Source: Nemania diffusa (lineage: Eukaryota > Ascomycota > Sordariomycetes > Xylariales > Xylariaceae). From it: a stretch of DNA of 64,000 nt. Each line of letters opens with the position of its first letter. Position 1 is the stretch's first letter. The stretch lies in contig JBBPUQ010000002.1 in the NCBI GenBank assembly GCA_038501195.1, forward strand, positions 1,116,001 to 1,180,000, written 5' to 3'. A program made the translations under genes and the position numbers. The notes beneath the pieces were generated by a model. That model ran no database searches, was not told the origin of the DNA, and saw only the letters and a list, made by a program, of their open reading frames with translations. This document shows positions 1 to 11,361 of this stretch, piece after piece.

Positions 1-1235
1 ATGACTATGATAAGTGTCCTTCGAGAGGGTCGTGGTGATGAGTAAAGGCGCTTAGGAGCGGGGTAAAACCCCTATCTAGGTAGGGAGTTTAGTCGAGTCA
101 ATTGCCTCACCCGACGCCCTACCACTCATGTAGCGAGTTCTGTACTCTAGCAACTACGGAGAGCGAAGCTTCTTAAACAAGTATTCCATTCATACGGAAA
201 CCTACGAATGAAACCCCCCCCCCCCCCCCCCCAAAAAACAACGGTAGCTGAAATGTGGCAAGGATTAGACCATGTGACAAGGGCTTACTAATAGAGGGGC
301 TTGGGGCGAGTTCAATTCAGTTAAGATCAGGAAGATCTCCGCCTTTTCATGCTTAAGCGGTCCTCTTACACATCAGAAGGCCTCAGCTGGTCCCGGGGTA
401 TTAGCTACGTGTGGTCGTAGCTTTCTCCGCTGTTGGCAGTCCTATGAGCTACTTTCTATACCTACTTAAAGACTGCAAGTATTACATCTTCTAGAGATCA
501 AGAGAAATCTTACCTAATTGAATCGGAACACGACATTAAATCTACCGTTAAAGAGAGAGTAAGTAATAAATTTATGACTCTTCCTAAAGTTTAAAGTTTA
601 TTTTGACCCTAAAAAACTCTTCGGACCCATCAGAAGCTGGTTTTGATAAGCAATTTTGTAAACTTGCCAACGGTTTCTGGCAAGCGGAAGGGTATATTGG
701 TGGAACTTTTAGATCTGGGTTAAATTTTTATCCTCTTTGCACAGTAACTCAAATGATTTAGCCCCTCTCCGCCTCCTGGCGGCGAGGGCGAGTGGCTAAG
801 GCAGAAACTTCCGGCCGCAATAGTATTTCTTAGATCAAGCATTCAAATTAAATGTTTTTTTATTATCAACGTAAGCTGATTAAGAAAAGAAACGGCCTTG
901 ACGAAACAGAGACGGGGCTTCGAGGAGCATCTCAGCTAAGCTTTAGACCTTAACATGGCAGAGGTTCCCCTCAACCTTGACCTATATTAGGTGGAATGGA
1001 TATGTCCACTTCTTGTGATGCTGCTGCATGATATCCAGTTTTATCATATTCCTGAGGGCTGAGGAGAAAACCCTTGATGCGTGGAAAGTAAATTTGTCCC
1101 TGCTAACTATATAATGGTATGCAGCTCAAGGAGATACTGAAATTAGTTGCACGAGGACAACTACGTTTACTCCTAGTCTAGAATTACGCTCATTTTTTCA
1201 ACGCTTTCCCCGAGACGTTTTATTGACCATCGGTG
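1..1235. other. Non-coding left end
   Basis: No open frame with recognisable protein character on either strand. It holds a run of 19 C at 214-232 followed by six A. Stop codons are dense in all frames, and I see no RNA gene. Confidence 0.5.
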
Positions 1236-2267
1236 TCATACGGGGCGGGCATGATTATTCTCACTGACACCAGTTAAACCTTGTTCACTAGCCCATGACA
1301 TTATCTCCCGGGCTTCCTCCTCCGGTGCATCAATCGCAATGGCATGTGCACAATCCATCTTGACGTACTTCCAAGGGCCTTTTACTAGGCCTTTCACTCG
1401 CTCGACATCCTCGTCTGTGAGGGCGCCCATGAGGCGCTCGTCTTTTGCGAGGAAGTACCTTGCATGCAAAAACAAGACGGGGACGTCGATGCGGGCGAGC
1501 GTCGCGGCGTGGTCGAAATCCTTGCCCATACTTCCGTCGACGAATGCACGCGAGAAATTACCGTCAAACTGCGACATGCCGCGGATCATGATGCGCCGCG
1601 TTGAGGGCATGAAGCTGAAATCCACGGGCTTTCCAGGATGGCGCTTTTGCTGCAGCGTGATGAGCCGGCTGACTAGATGCAGTAAAAATTTGGGCGGTGG
1701 CTTCTCTGACGACATAACCCGATCCTCCGTCTTAGTGATAGCGGGGATGAGAAATTCACGGAAGAATGCGGCGAAGCCTCCCCCGTCCGGCTCGCTAGAG
1801 CGCGAGAGGGCTAGCCAGACGTCGTAGACGCTTGTGCTCGTGATATTAGGGTAATCGCATCGAAACAGGGGCGGATCTTCTAAGACTATCGCCTTCACGT
1901 GCTCCTTGGCGTTGGCCGCTAGCCAGCAAGTCAGCACGCCGCCGGACGAGTTGCCGACGACGATGGCGGGCTCGCGCACTACCTCGCGCAGGAACGCCGT
2001 CATATCCTTGCCGAGGGCGTTGAAGGTATATTGTCCCGGTGTGAAACTCGACTTGCCATGGCCCCGCAGTGTGACAGCATAAACGGTGAAGTCATTACTT
2101 AGAAGTGGCATAATGAAGGTATATTCTTCCCATGTCACTGTCTGGCCGTGGACGAAGACCAACGGCGGCCCCTTGCTGCAAAGCGGGCCAGCGACATAGT
2201 TAAGTGTCACCTCGCCGGTGTTAAAATCGTGCTCCTTAAACCCTGCTCGTTGCAATTTTTTGTCCAT
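1236..2267 (-). CDS. Alpha/beta hydrolase, single exon, 343 aa
   Basis: Probable serine hydrolase of the alpha/beta-hydrolase fold acting on an ester, lactone or acyl intermediate; substrate unknown. The oxyanion-hole HGQT is at residues 40-43, the nucleophile elbow GNSSGG around 105-110 (Ser107), and the catalytic His in CAHAIAID near 308; the acid is likely the Asp of FLAKDERL. The frame is open 21 bases further upstream but begins there with TTG, so the ATG at 2267 is used. There is no signal peptide, so it is likely cytosolic. It is divergent from P450 A across 1.75 kb and stands at the left edge of the oxidative cluster; the cluster role is inferred from position. Confidence 0.8.
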   Translation of the reverse strand: MDKKLQRAGFKEHDFNTGEVTLNYVAGPLCSKGPPLVFVHGQTVTWEEYTFIMPLLSNDFTVYAVTLRGHGKSSFTPGQYTFNALGKDMTAFLREVVREPAIVVGNSSGGVLTCWLAANAKEHVKAIVLEDPPLFRCDYPNITSTSVYDVWLALSRSSEPDGGGFAAFFREFLIPAITKTEDRVMSSEKPPPKFLLHLVSRLITLQQKRHPGKPVDFSFMPSTRRIMIRGMSQFDGNFSRAFVDGSMGKDFDHAATLARIDVPVLFLHARYFLAKDERLMGALTDEDVERVKGLVKGPWKYVKMDCAHAIAIDAPEEEAREIMSWASEQGLTGVSENNHARPV

Positions 2268-4017
2268 GTTATTACAGCATTCAGTCAATTGCTAAACTCA
2301 ATTGATCATAACTGTCGATATTTTTTGCTTCGAAACTTGTTAGAGATAACATAGACTGCATGTTACGCGTCCGTGGAGGTTTGCTCTCAATACTCTCCGC
2401 GGGATGACTCTTTTAAGAATAGTCTTCTGAATAACTCTCCGCGGTTTGACTTAATTGGCTTATAAACGCCAAAATAGGCTAGCACACATCCATCGCAACA
2501 TACGTAGACACTGATCAATCGAAACCCCTGTATTGTGCACCTGGAATACTTGCATAGCGCCTTAAGGAGCTTTATTTACAAAGACTTCTATCATGATTTT
2601 AATTATTTTATTTTATATTCATGAACCCTCGTGTAATCAAGATGTGTCAAAAGGACCCCTGTTTAAAAGAAACCGAGGTTCGCATTTCCGCATTCATCTA
2701 ACTATAGGCCTGCAATTAGCTCAACGAAAAACATCTAGGACCTATCTAGGTGGAGGAGTACTACATACACTACAGAGTATATAAGTCACAATGTCGACAC
2801 TTCGTAACTAAGTGCGATGTATAGCCGCTGGCTAATAATAAGCCTTCCGCTCCTAAGTTACGCCAACATCCGCTCCGTCACACCTGACTATAGCTACCGC
2901 CGGCCTCACTTTTGCCGTAGGCACATTAGTGAGGGAAACGGAGCCATTGAACACCAGTAACACACTGCTACCCCGAACGATGCCACCCGGCCCTCTTCAC
3001 ACCTTTCCCCAAACACTCTAGGCCAAGGCGCGCTAAAACCTAATGATGTCTAGCTCTTAAACATATAACCCAATCCTAATATTTCCTCATAGTAAATACT
3101 CCTAATTCCAACCTTTGGTCTCCGATGGTAGATTACTACATATAGACATGCGACAACTTGTAAAAATTGAGTTGACAGGACTCATTTGCATGATCTAGTA
3201 TGGGAGGTGTTACAATGATGACTAACTCGATCGCAACCCGTTCTGTCTGATTGCTCATAAGGTTGGGCTAGAGTATATCCCGAGCTCTGCAAGCACGACC
3301 CAAACTTGCCATCCAGTGGTCTTAAGAGAAACTTACCAACCCCTCACTTACACGTGCTTTCGGGAAATCTACATAGGTAATCCACTGCAACGGTTCTCCA
3401 TGTTACTTCTGCATTTTGCTGTCTTCCCTGCCTGCAATTTCTTGGCACAGGCACCCCTCTTTGTTTCCGCATCGTGCACGATCCCCGGGGCCGTCGTGCT
3501 CGACGCTAGTTCAGAATTATATAGACTCAACTCCCCAAACTACTTTGAGTACTGACTACGTAATTAGATAGAATATATGGTGGTGTTATGATCGCGTTGG
3601 CTTACCTGGATTAACGGATTAACGTAAGCGTCCAAGGATTTCGCAGCGTTGGAACTACTACACCTATCAGCATGCTATATCACTTAGATATGGGTGGTGC
3701 TTACGTCGCATGGAAGGCGAAGATGTGTCGCTTAGATGATCAAGCCAATAGAGTCGTCATTCCATTTCGAAGTGTATAACTATACCTTGCTTCTAAAACC
3801 GACGGTAAGTAAGACTGCAACCCTACCTGACTATAGCGCTATCTACCGGTTGAATATTAGATAAGAGCCTCTTCACGCTGGAGAACTAGCGCAATATATA
3901 GCCAGAAAGAATGTAATAACGACTTGTATTTAAACTGTCAATAGCGAAGTGATGCCAAGCACACCTGAGTCGTCGCATAGATACCTCAACCTCCGTCTGT
4001 GATCTACCTATGTCATA
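2268..4017. other. Divergent intergenic region, hydrolase / P450 A
   Basis: About 1.75 kb shared by two outward-facing genes. Short open frames here have no protein-like composition. It contains a TATATA at 3895-3900, about 120 bp before the P450 A start, and a CACGTG at 3351-3356. No other gene is seen. Confidence 0.5.
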
Positions 4018-5726
4018 ATGTCGTACAGCAGCCTCCTCTTCGGCACCACAACCCTCTTACTATCATACCTCCTTTACAGAGGACTATTGGCGCCTAGAAC
4101 GATAGCGAGCAGATTCCCTCCGGGTCCGCCTACTATCCCCTTCCTCGGGAACATACACCAGATCCCTCTCACCAAGCCGTTCCTCCAGTTCGCGGAATGG
4201 GGCCGCGCCTATGGCTCACACGGTCTTTTGGGCCTCCAAATGGGACCGAGCGCCAAGGCCATTGTCCTAAACAACTGGACAGCAGTCCGCGATCTGCTGG
4301 ATCTTCGCGGTGCAGTATATTCATCCCGACCGCACATGCCAATCGTCGAATACATCGTGCCCCCAGGCAACGTTCATCTAGCCTTCATGCCCTACGGGCC
4401 GCAATGGCGTAGCGCCCGCAAGACGACGGTGGACTTTTTGAAGAACAGCGACAATCTTCTCCCTTTGCAGCATGCCGAGTCCGTGCAGCTCATTCGCGAC
4501 ATCTTGCACAACCCAGCGAGGTGGTGCGACTACTCCACTAGGATGTTTGGGGCAGTCATTATGGCCTCCGTCTTCGGGATCCGCGGTACAGATATTAGTC
4601 CCGAGGGCAAGATCATGACCTTCTTCGACGTCCAGGAGGAGTGGGCCTCTGTACTGGTTCAAGGTGGCACGCCACCTCTTGAGATATTTCCCTTTTTAAA
4701 ATATGTCCCCGACTTCCTGACGCCGTGGAAGGGCTATAAACAAAAACTGGCGAAGGTAAAGCAGCGACAGAACAAACTGTACCACGACCTCCATGTCGAG
4801 GCCAGAACGCGCGTAGCCAGCGGCAAAGGCCAGGATTCCTTTGTGGCGGCAGTATTGCGCAATAATGATAAGACACGGTATAGTGATGAAGAACTCGATT
4901 ATCTCTTCGGCTTCATGATGGAAGGCGGGTCCGACACCACAGCGAGTGCATTCCAAACATTTATGTTGGTTTTGGCGACTCACCCAGGCCTACAGGCCCA
5001 GCTTCAAGAAGAAGTTGATCGTGTCTTCGGGGGGAAAGTGATGCCTAGTGCTAGTGCCAGCTCCGACGATCTTCCACTTCTTAAGGCTTGCTTCTACGAG
5101 GTAAGAGCTTTATTCATCAGTATTTATAGGTTGGAGAGACGTGTAACCCCGCTAACAATGACTTTGTTGCCCTGCAGCTCCTCCGATGGCGACCCAGTCT
5201 CCCGATGGCACTTCCTCATGCTACTATGCGGGATGATGTATACAATGACATGTTCATACCGGCCAACACGACAGTAATCATGAATTCATGGGCGATTAAT
5301 CATGATCCCGACGAATATGAGAGCCCCGACACCTTCGACCCGTCTCGTTTTCTCAAACACCCGCTCGGGCTCAAGTCTACTCTGACTACCGCGCACAAAG
5401 TAGCAAGTGATTCGATAGATTCTATCGCAGACTATGGGTTTCGCCGTCAGAGCTACGGGTTCGGGGCGGGAAGGAGGGTGTGCGCTGGTCAGCGCATGGC
5501 TGAGAATAGCATGATGATGACGATGGCGAAGCTGGTGTGGGCCTTTGATGTGGTGGCTACTCGTGGGGCTTCGCAGATTGATACCAGTGTCCACGCGTGG
5601 ACAGACGCGATATTGATGTGCCCGAAAGAATTCGACGTCCAGCTAGTTTTGAGATCTGAGGACAAGAGGGATGTGATCGAAGACGAATGGCAACGCGCTG
5701 ACGCGTTTCTTCGGAGATTTGAATAA
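4018..5726 (+). CDS. Cytochrome P450 A, microsomal, 543 aa, 2 exons
   Basis: Exons 4018-5100 and 5178-5726 (77-bp intron, phase 0); the splice falls inside the ExxR motif. There is an N-terminal membrane anchor at about residues 5-24 and a proline hinge FPPGPPTIPFLGN at 33-45. The I-helix oxygen-binding motif GGSDTT is at 303-308, ExxR is E361-LL-R364, and the heme loop FGAGRRVCAG has the Cys463 ligand. All hallmark residues are present, so it should be an active ER monooxygenase needing a P450 reductase. Its sequence style resembles the fungal CYP group that includes aryl-methyl hydroxylases of the patulin/yanuthone type, but that is an impression, not an alignment. It is followed head to tail by the flavin monooxygenase. 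Confidence 0.9.
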
Positions 5727-6258
5727 GGGCCGCAATTAGAGCTATGGAGCTAATTAGCAACCTCACTGCCGCTATAAGTCAGCAAAATGTCGGCCTCTTT
5801 TACCCCGATACTTGTGTATGTCACTGCGTAGATAGGCTTTACCTTTTTAAAGAGCATTAAGGGCAAAATAGGTACGTAAGTGTCACCCCGCAAAGCTTAA
5901 TAGTAGGAATTATCCGGAGGTCGTTCCATCGCATAAGTCGGCCGACCGACCCACGTGGTAGCGGGTCAGCATACCGTGCCGACCAGTGATATTTCGTTTC
6001 CGTACGCCTTTACGGTCGGCCTCAGGGGTAATAGTATTCAACAGTACGGTACCGAAGACCTTCCATGAATTCATACCGGAGACGCCAGGTCCGCGCAGTG
6101 CAAATTCAATATCGTCATACGTCTTCTCACAAAAATTATTTGGAAGCATTTGGGCCCGGCCGTCACTATAATAAGGAGATCATGATGCCCAGAAGTTTCC
6201 ACGATACTTCAATTCCCTCCTTCATTCCCACGTAAATCTTGTTTCCGCGGTTGAAGTT
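5727..6258. promoter_or_regulatory. P450 A / flavin monooxygenase spacer
   Basis: A 532-bp spacer carrying the promoter of the monooxygenase gene. It contains the 8-bp palindrome CCACGTGG at 5951-5958, about 300 bp before the start codon; the same palindrome occurs before P450 C. No gene is seen. Confidence 0.3.
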
Positions 6259-7662
6259 ATGGCTCAACGATCTTATCCCCACGTCCTCATTGCCGGGGCC
6301 GGTCTCAGCGGTCTCGCCCTCGCACAGATCCTCCGCAAAGAAGGAGTGTCCTTTGAGATCTTCGAGCGCGATGAGAATGAAAGTGCAAGGACTCAGGGAT
6401 GGGCTATTGCGCTGCATGGACCGCTACTCGCTAGTCTCAAGGCATCCATGCCCCAGGACATAGGCCCAATCGACCAGACTAACCATCTCATCCCCCTTCA
6501 TCTCCCCGCGCAATTCGTCTTTTACGATATCAACAAGCCTGATATGCGGATTGGCGTTAACGACGACGAGAGCGGTCAAATCGTCCGCGCGAATCGACAG
6601 AGGCTACGCGACTGGCTGCAGAAGTTCATCCCGGTGCAGTATAATAAGCGGGTAGTCCGCATTGATGACAGTGGCGAGGAGATAATCCTTCACTTCGCTG
6701 ATGGGTCATCTGCTAGCGGTGATATTCTGGTTGGGGCTGAGGGTACTCGTAGTGTTGGTAAGTGAAAGTACAGTGTCTGACTGTTGCTGTTTTCTCTATG
6801 GTATCCTTAGGACACTACTTAACAAGTTTGCTTCAAGTCCGGAAACACATCTTGCACGGCCAGGACGTCTTAAAGCCATTGCCGGTAGGCTCTCTAGTTG
6901 GCGAGATGGAGCTTTCGGGCGCCGACTTCGCCCGTCAACTCGAACTAGGCCACTCAGCCTACATCGTGATGGGCGATGCGAAAGACCAGTGCTCCATGTT
7001 TGCAGCGCTCAACAAGGTGTCGCCTGACGGAAAGACGGGTTATTACTACTTCATTCTACACTGGGTCGATGAACGGGCCTCGCTAAGTACGGAAGCGAAC
7101 CCCTATTGGACTGTAAATGCGAGCTGCGAAGAGCTAGCTGCTTTTGCTAGAGAGAGGACAAAATCATATCCGGAGAATCTGCGGGTATTGGCCGACAGAG
7201 TACCTATTGAACGATACCGAAGACCGGGTATTGTGCTCCAAGGTGTCGAGCTGGATGTAAACCAGCTTCCCCCGGGGAGGATCATGCTGATTGGCGATGC
7301 GGCACATTCCATGACACCGTGTAAGTGTCTACTACTTTCAATGATCCCTTTATATGTGTCGTATCTCCCCAGTGGTTAACCTTATCTTCCTTGTAGTCCG
7401 TGGCGAGGCCGGAGTCTGCGCTCTGACAGACGCATTGAGTCTCGGCCGCACGATCACAGACATAAAGGCCAATTCTGCAAAGGATGCCGCCGATGTTGAA
7501 AATCTAATGACTGCATACCGCGACGATATGATCAAACGTGCAGCGAAGTCGATTAGCGTTTCGAATCCCGTGCTTGGGGCGTATGCCCGAGATCCTAATT
7601 TCAAACTATTCACTTGTGGAAAAGAGGCCGTACCCTTACCGGATGAAGTAATCAATATCTAG
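6259..7662 (+). CDS. Group A FAD-dependent monooxygenase, 415 aa, 3 exons
   Basis: Exons 6259-6757, 6838-7320 and 7397-7662. NAD(P)H- and FAD-dependent hydroxylase of the aromatic-hydroxylase/epoxidase superfamily. The Rossmann motif GAGLSG is at residues 13-18, a FAD-ribose acidic residue lies in FEIFERDE, the mid-domain GAEGTRS leads into VRKH across intron 1, and the flavin pyrophosphate motif GDAAHSMTPFRGEAG begins at 319 and is joined across intron 2. No C-terminal membrane segments are seen, unlike the membrane-anchored epoxidases that act on farnesyl chains. A soluble ring hydroxylase, possibly coupled to decarboxylation as in salicylate-hydroxylase relatives, is therefore the preferred reading; substrate unproven. 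Confidence 0.88.
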
Positions 7663-8253
7663 TAGCGATGTATTCAATAACGGAAGTGTTACAGAAAAGC
7701 GACGCGGCTAATGCATGACTGAAGTAACAGTATATATAGGCAGCGCCGACCACAGGTAAAGTCAGTCAAATAATAGCCTCTTGACTTGTTTTACATGAAT
7801 TGATCGCCAAAAAACGCGTGTTTGACTATCTACTGCTTGAATTGATAGGCTAGGTGGATCTAAGTGGGTGGCTATTAAGTGGCTATTAAGTGGCTAGGTA
7901 AGTGGGCGAGTATTGATTATATAAGGATTGTGGCTAGTGGTAACTGGTCTGTGCGCCGACTGAAAAGGAACTTGTCAAAATTTACCCCAGATAGAAGCTA
8001 GTCACCAACAAAACAATACCTAGCTCGCTTGCACCAAATCTGACGGCCCTTTGTAAGGTGGCTTTCAGGCGTATGCACGTGGGCTCGCGAACTTGTCGTA
8101 AGACGGATCCTCTTGGTAGCCGACCCTTGATCCTGCTAGTATCTATAATTAAATGTGAACCCCATGCATTTATAACGCCATGTCTGGAAGAAAGTGTGCT
8201 TTGTTTCCTGCCATCCTGCTTCGACGATTCACCAAACACCCAATACAGAAGCC
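7663..8253. promoter_or_regulatory. Spacer with direct repeats before BBE1
   Basis: A 590-bp spacer. It holds the 11-base unit GTGGCTATTAA repeated about 2.5 times at 7868-7895, a TATATA near 7733, and CACGTG at 8076-8081, about 170 bp before BBE1. No gene is seen. Confidence 0.3.
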
Positions 8254-10135
8254 ATGAAGCCCAGTATCTCCTTCATTGCAATAAACATTGGCGTTGTTGG
8301 CGCATGGCAATACTCCACTGCAAACGATGCGCAAGTACCTAGTTTCCTCCCATTAGGTCAGGCTCTGGGACTATCAGATGCCAACATTCAACTCTTACAA
8401 GGCATGTATAACCGCTCAAATACTTTGTCTGCGGTACTAGACACTGCGTGCTTCGCGGCTCGCGAATCGCTTCCGACTGCAGAAGTCGACTTGCCTCCCC
8501 TGAACCAGTCCACCGTTGAGATAAACTGGTATGTCTCGTCTGCTGCTTCCATATAAGATACTCGGTATCTTCTTACCAAAAGTGAGACAGGTCTGAGACG
8601 TGTTGGGCGGAACCTCACTGTATCATCCAGCCGCGGTCTCCTGACGACGTGGCGAAAGCCATCCAGATCATCAGCTTCTTTGAAGTCAAGTTTGCAGTCC
8701 GAAGTGGTGGCCATTCTCCTAACCGGGGCTGGTCAAGCATTGGGAGTGAGGGCATACTCATAGATCTAGAAAATCTGAACGCTATTACGCTGTCTGACGA
8801 TGGCACATACGCAAGCGTAGGACCGGGTGCTCGTTGGGACGACGTGTACACGACACTCGGTTCTTACAATACCACTGTTGTCGGCGCAAGGATCCCGTCT
8901 GTGGGTGTTGGGGGGATGATTCTTGGTGGTCAGTCATAACCTCCAAATTATTATGTTGGGGCTATTTTGACAAGCTAGCAAATGGAACTGACCGATATAG
9001 GTGGTTACTTTTTCTTCTCAAACCAATTTGGTCTTGCAGCTGACAATGTGAAGAACTTTGAGGTAAACCAAGAGACCTCGTGTGCTGATCTTGGAATTTC
9101 TAATAAAGTTACAGGTCGTTCTCGCGAGTGGCGACATCATCCGTGCAAGTTTAGACGAGAATCCAGATCTTTTCCAGTCTTTGAAGGGCGGCGGCCCGAA
9201 CTTCGGTATTGTTACTCGCTATGATCTATACACCGTGCCTAGTATATTCATCATATGGGGAACAGTACTAGTGTATTTAGTTGATCAGGCCGCAGATGTC
9301 CTTGCTGCATTTGCAGAATGGGAGAGGATCGGTGCCTCCGATACCAAAAGCAGTGTTGCGCTTTCGATTGCCCTTGATTCAATTACTATTGGTCTCATGT
9401 ATTCTGACCCTGTATCAGATACTCCAGATGCCTTTTCCTCTTTCTCTAAACTTACCCCTCTAGCGGTTATTTCTCCTCCAACAAACTTCACTATGCCTGA
9501 AGTTTCCCAATTTTTAAGTGCATCATTTCCGGATACTAAAATGAGGTGTGGGCTTCTTGCAATACTCTTCTACTAGTGAGACTGATTATCCATCCGTAGA
9601 CACGATTATAGGGGGTGCAGCATGCGTATTGACCCAAGCTTGGTGGAAGAGGTTTACACTTTCTGGCGAGCTAAAGCTCTCGCTGTTCACGCTGCAACAG
9701 GGGCCAATCAAACATTTGCACTTCAATATGTTGGTGCAAATCTGGCCCATGTTGGCGCCCAGAATGGAGGGAACGCCTTGGACCTCCCCGCGGGAGATAT
9801 GCAGTGTATGTGCCCACAGTAGATTCTTTTTCCGATACACGATTCTGACACTGGTTTACCTAGGGTGGACTACGACTATCGACTGGGAGAAAGAAGAAGA
9901 TGACGCCCTTGTGAAATCAGTTAGCATCGACACTACTCGCTTATTCCAGCAGCTTGGACAGCGGAATGGATCGTACTTGCCGTTCATATTCATGAACGAT
10001 GCGGCAAAAGATCAAAATCCGATTGAGTCGTACGGGAGTCAGAGCATTACGAAGCTCAACCGTATTTCACGTATTTATGATGAGAACCAAGTGTTTCAAA
10101 GGCTACAGAATAATGGCTTTCTCCTATCGAAGTAA
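8254..10135 (+). CDS. BBE1: secreted FAD-linked oxidase (berberine-bridge type), 523 aa, 6 exons
   Basis: Exons 8254-8528, 8591-8928, 9001-9062, 9115-9545, 9612-9805 and 9864-10135. The ATG at 8254 gives an N-terminal hydrophobic stretch at about residues 4-17 that looks like a signal peptide. A PCMH-type FAD-binding domain follows, with the covalent FAD histidine in VRSGGHS (His133) and GGGYFF...GLAADN later. The BBE C-terminal domain ends with [13 protein letters not shown] and a conserved tail. Such enzymes use O2 to make H2O2 and oxidise alcohols or form C-C or C-O bonds; fungal meroterpenoid clusters often carry one. It is closest in exon layout to BBE3 and lies tail to tail with BBE2. 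Confidence 0.88.
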
Positions 10136-11361
10136 TCGTGGAATATTTAAACTAGCTTATATTAATCATTCAACTCTCTGAGAAAACCACCACATGGATT
10201 ACTACCTAATCGCGTTTTGGCCTTCGAAGTGTTAAAATACTAATCTACTGAGAGAATTGGTAGAGCTAAAATCTTTTTCATCACGGATAAGCTTGGCCCA
10301 GGAAGGCTCCATCTCTCGACATGCTTTTTAAATTTATGAATATGAAATGACGATAATACTAGAGTCTCACCATTGTTTCTACATAGCGGGGTGTTTCCTG
10401 TTATTGCCTGGATGAGAGGAAAGAAAATTGTTGACAAGACTGCAGTTTCACGTGATACCCCTATTTATTTACTTACTCTACTAACTACAACTTCAATTTG
10501 AAGATTTGGGCTTTATGACTATTTGCTAACTTATTTGCTGCGTCCTACCCGTCGCTGTTATTACGATATTGGCAATAACGGTATATAAGGCCCCATTTCA
10601 TCCATGACACTATCATACATATATAGATGATATACAGTTACACAACCCCGACAGGCGCGATTTATATATTTGAACTAATTTAGATGTATAAGTTTAATCC
10701 TGAACCCGTCACCACCGCGCAATGAGAAAGATGCGGCTACTTTCTCATTGTGTTCTTGAAAGGTGGCAACTGGTTTGCCCGCTTGGAGATGGTTGATGGT
10801 AGATACTTCAGGAGCTCCAGCGAGGCATGATGTCTCGAGGTGTGGGTTGCTGCAATGTAGTGGATGATGCTGTGGTATATATTGCTATAGATTGTGCATT
10901 AAGACAAGCAGTACGTAGAGTTACCATTGAAGGGGAGCAAAGAAAGACTTTTATATGTTTCTGCAAAGTCAAGTTAACCCTTTACACACATCACTTCGCC
11001 TCTCTACAACTGACGGCATTGATTCTAATTTGTACTATCCAGCCTTCTAAGCGGTTCATGTTTATACAATGAAGCCCTTTCCAATCCCTATATATGCAAA
11101 TAGACCTCATAATAATATAGAACGTGTGCAGAACACCCACAGCACTTTCGAAACTGACAAACAGTCACAATAGAACATCCAAAGAATTCCTTAGGTTTCA
11201 AAATGATCTGGAAATCAAAGCAGTAAGTATAGTTCTCGAAGAGAACTGTCTAGAATAGATTGAAAGAAGTTCAACGCGAACGTGAAAGCCTAAGCCTAAG
11301 CCTAATCAATACATCCCCTATTTTCAAGTGCAGGTTTACCCGCACTATCACAATAACAGCA
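10136..11361. other. Convergent spacer between BBE1 and BBE2
   Basis: 1.2 kb between two gene 3' ends. No gene is seen. It has a CACGTG at 10449-10454 and three GCCTAA units at about 11288-11305; the latter is too short and internal to be telomeric. Confidence 0.5.

Noticed and set aside
2268..2288. Upstream non-ATG starts, as at the hydrolase, SDR, RNase T2, small basic protein and large unknown genes
   Set aside because: The extended frames begin with TTG or GTG; the first in-frame ATG was used in each case.
11287..11306. Three GCCTAA units resembling telomere-like repeats
   Set aside because: Only three units, in the middle of a gene cluster.
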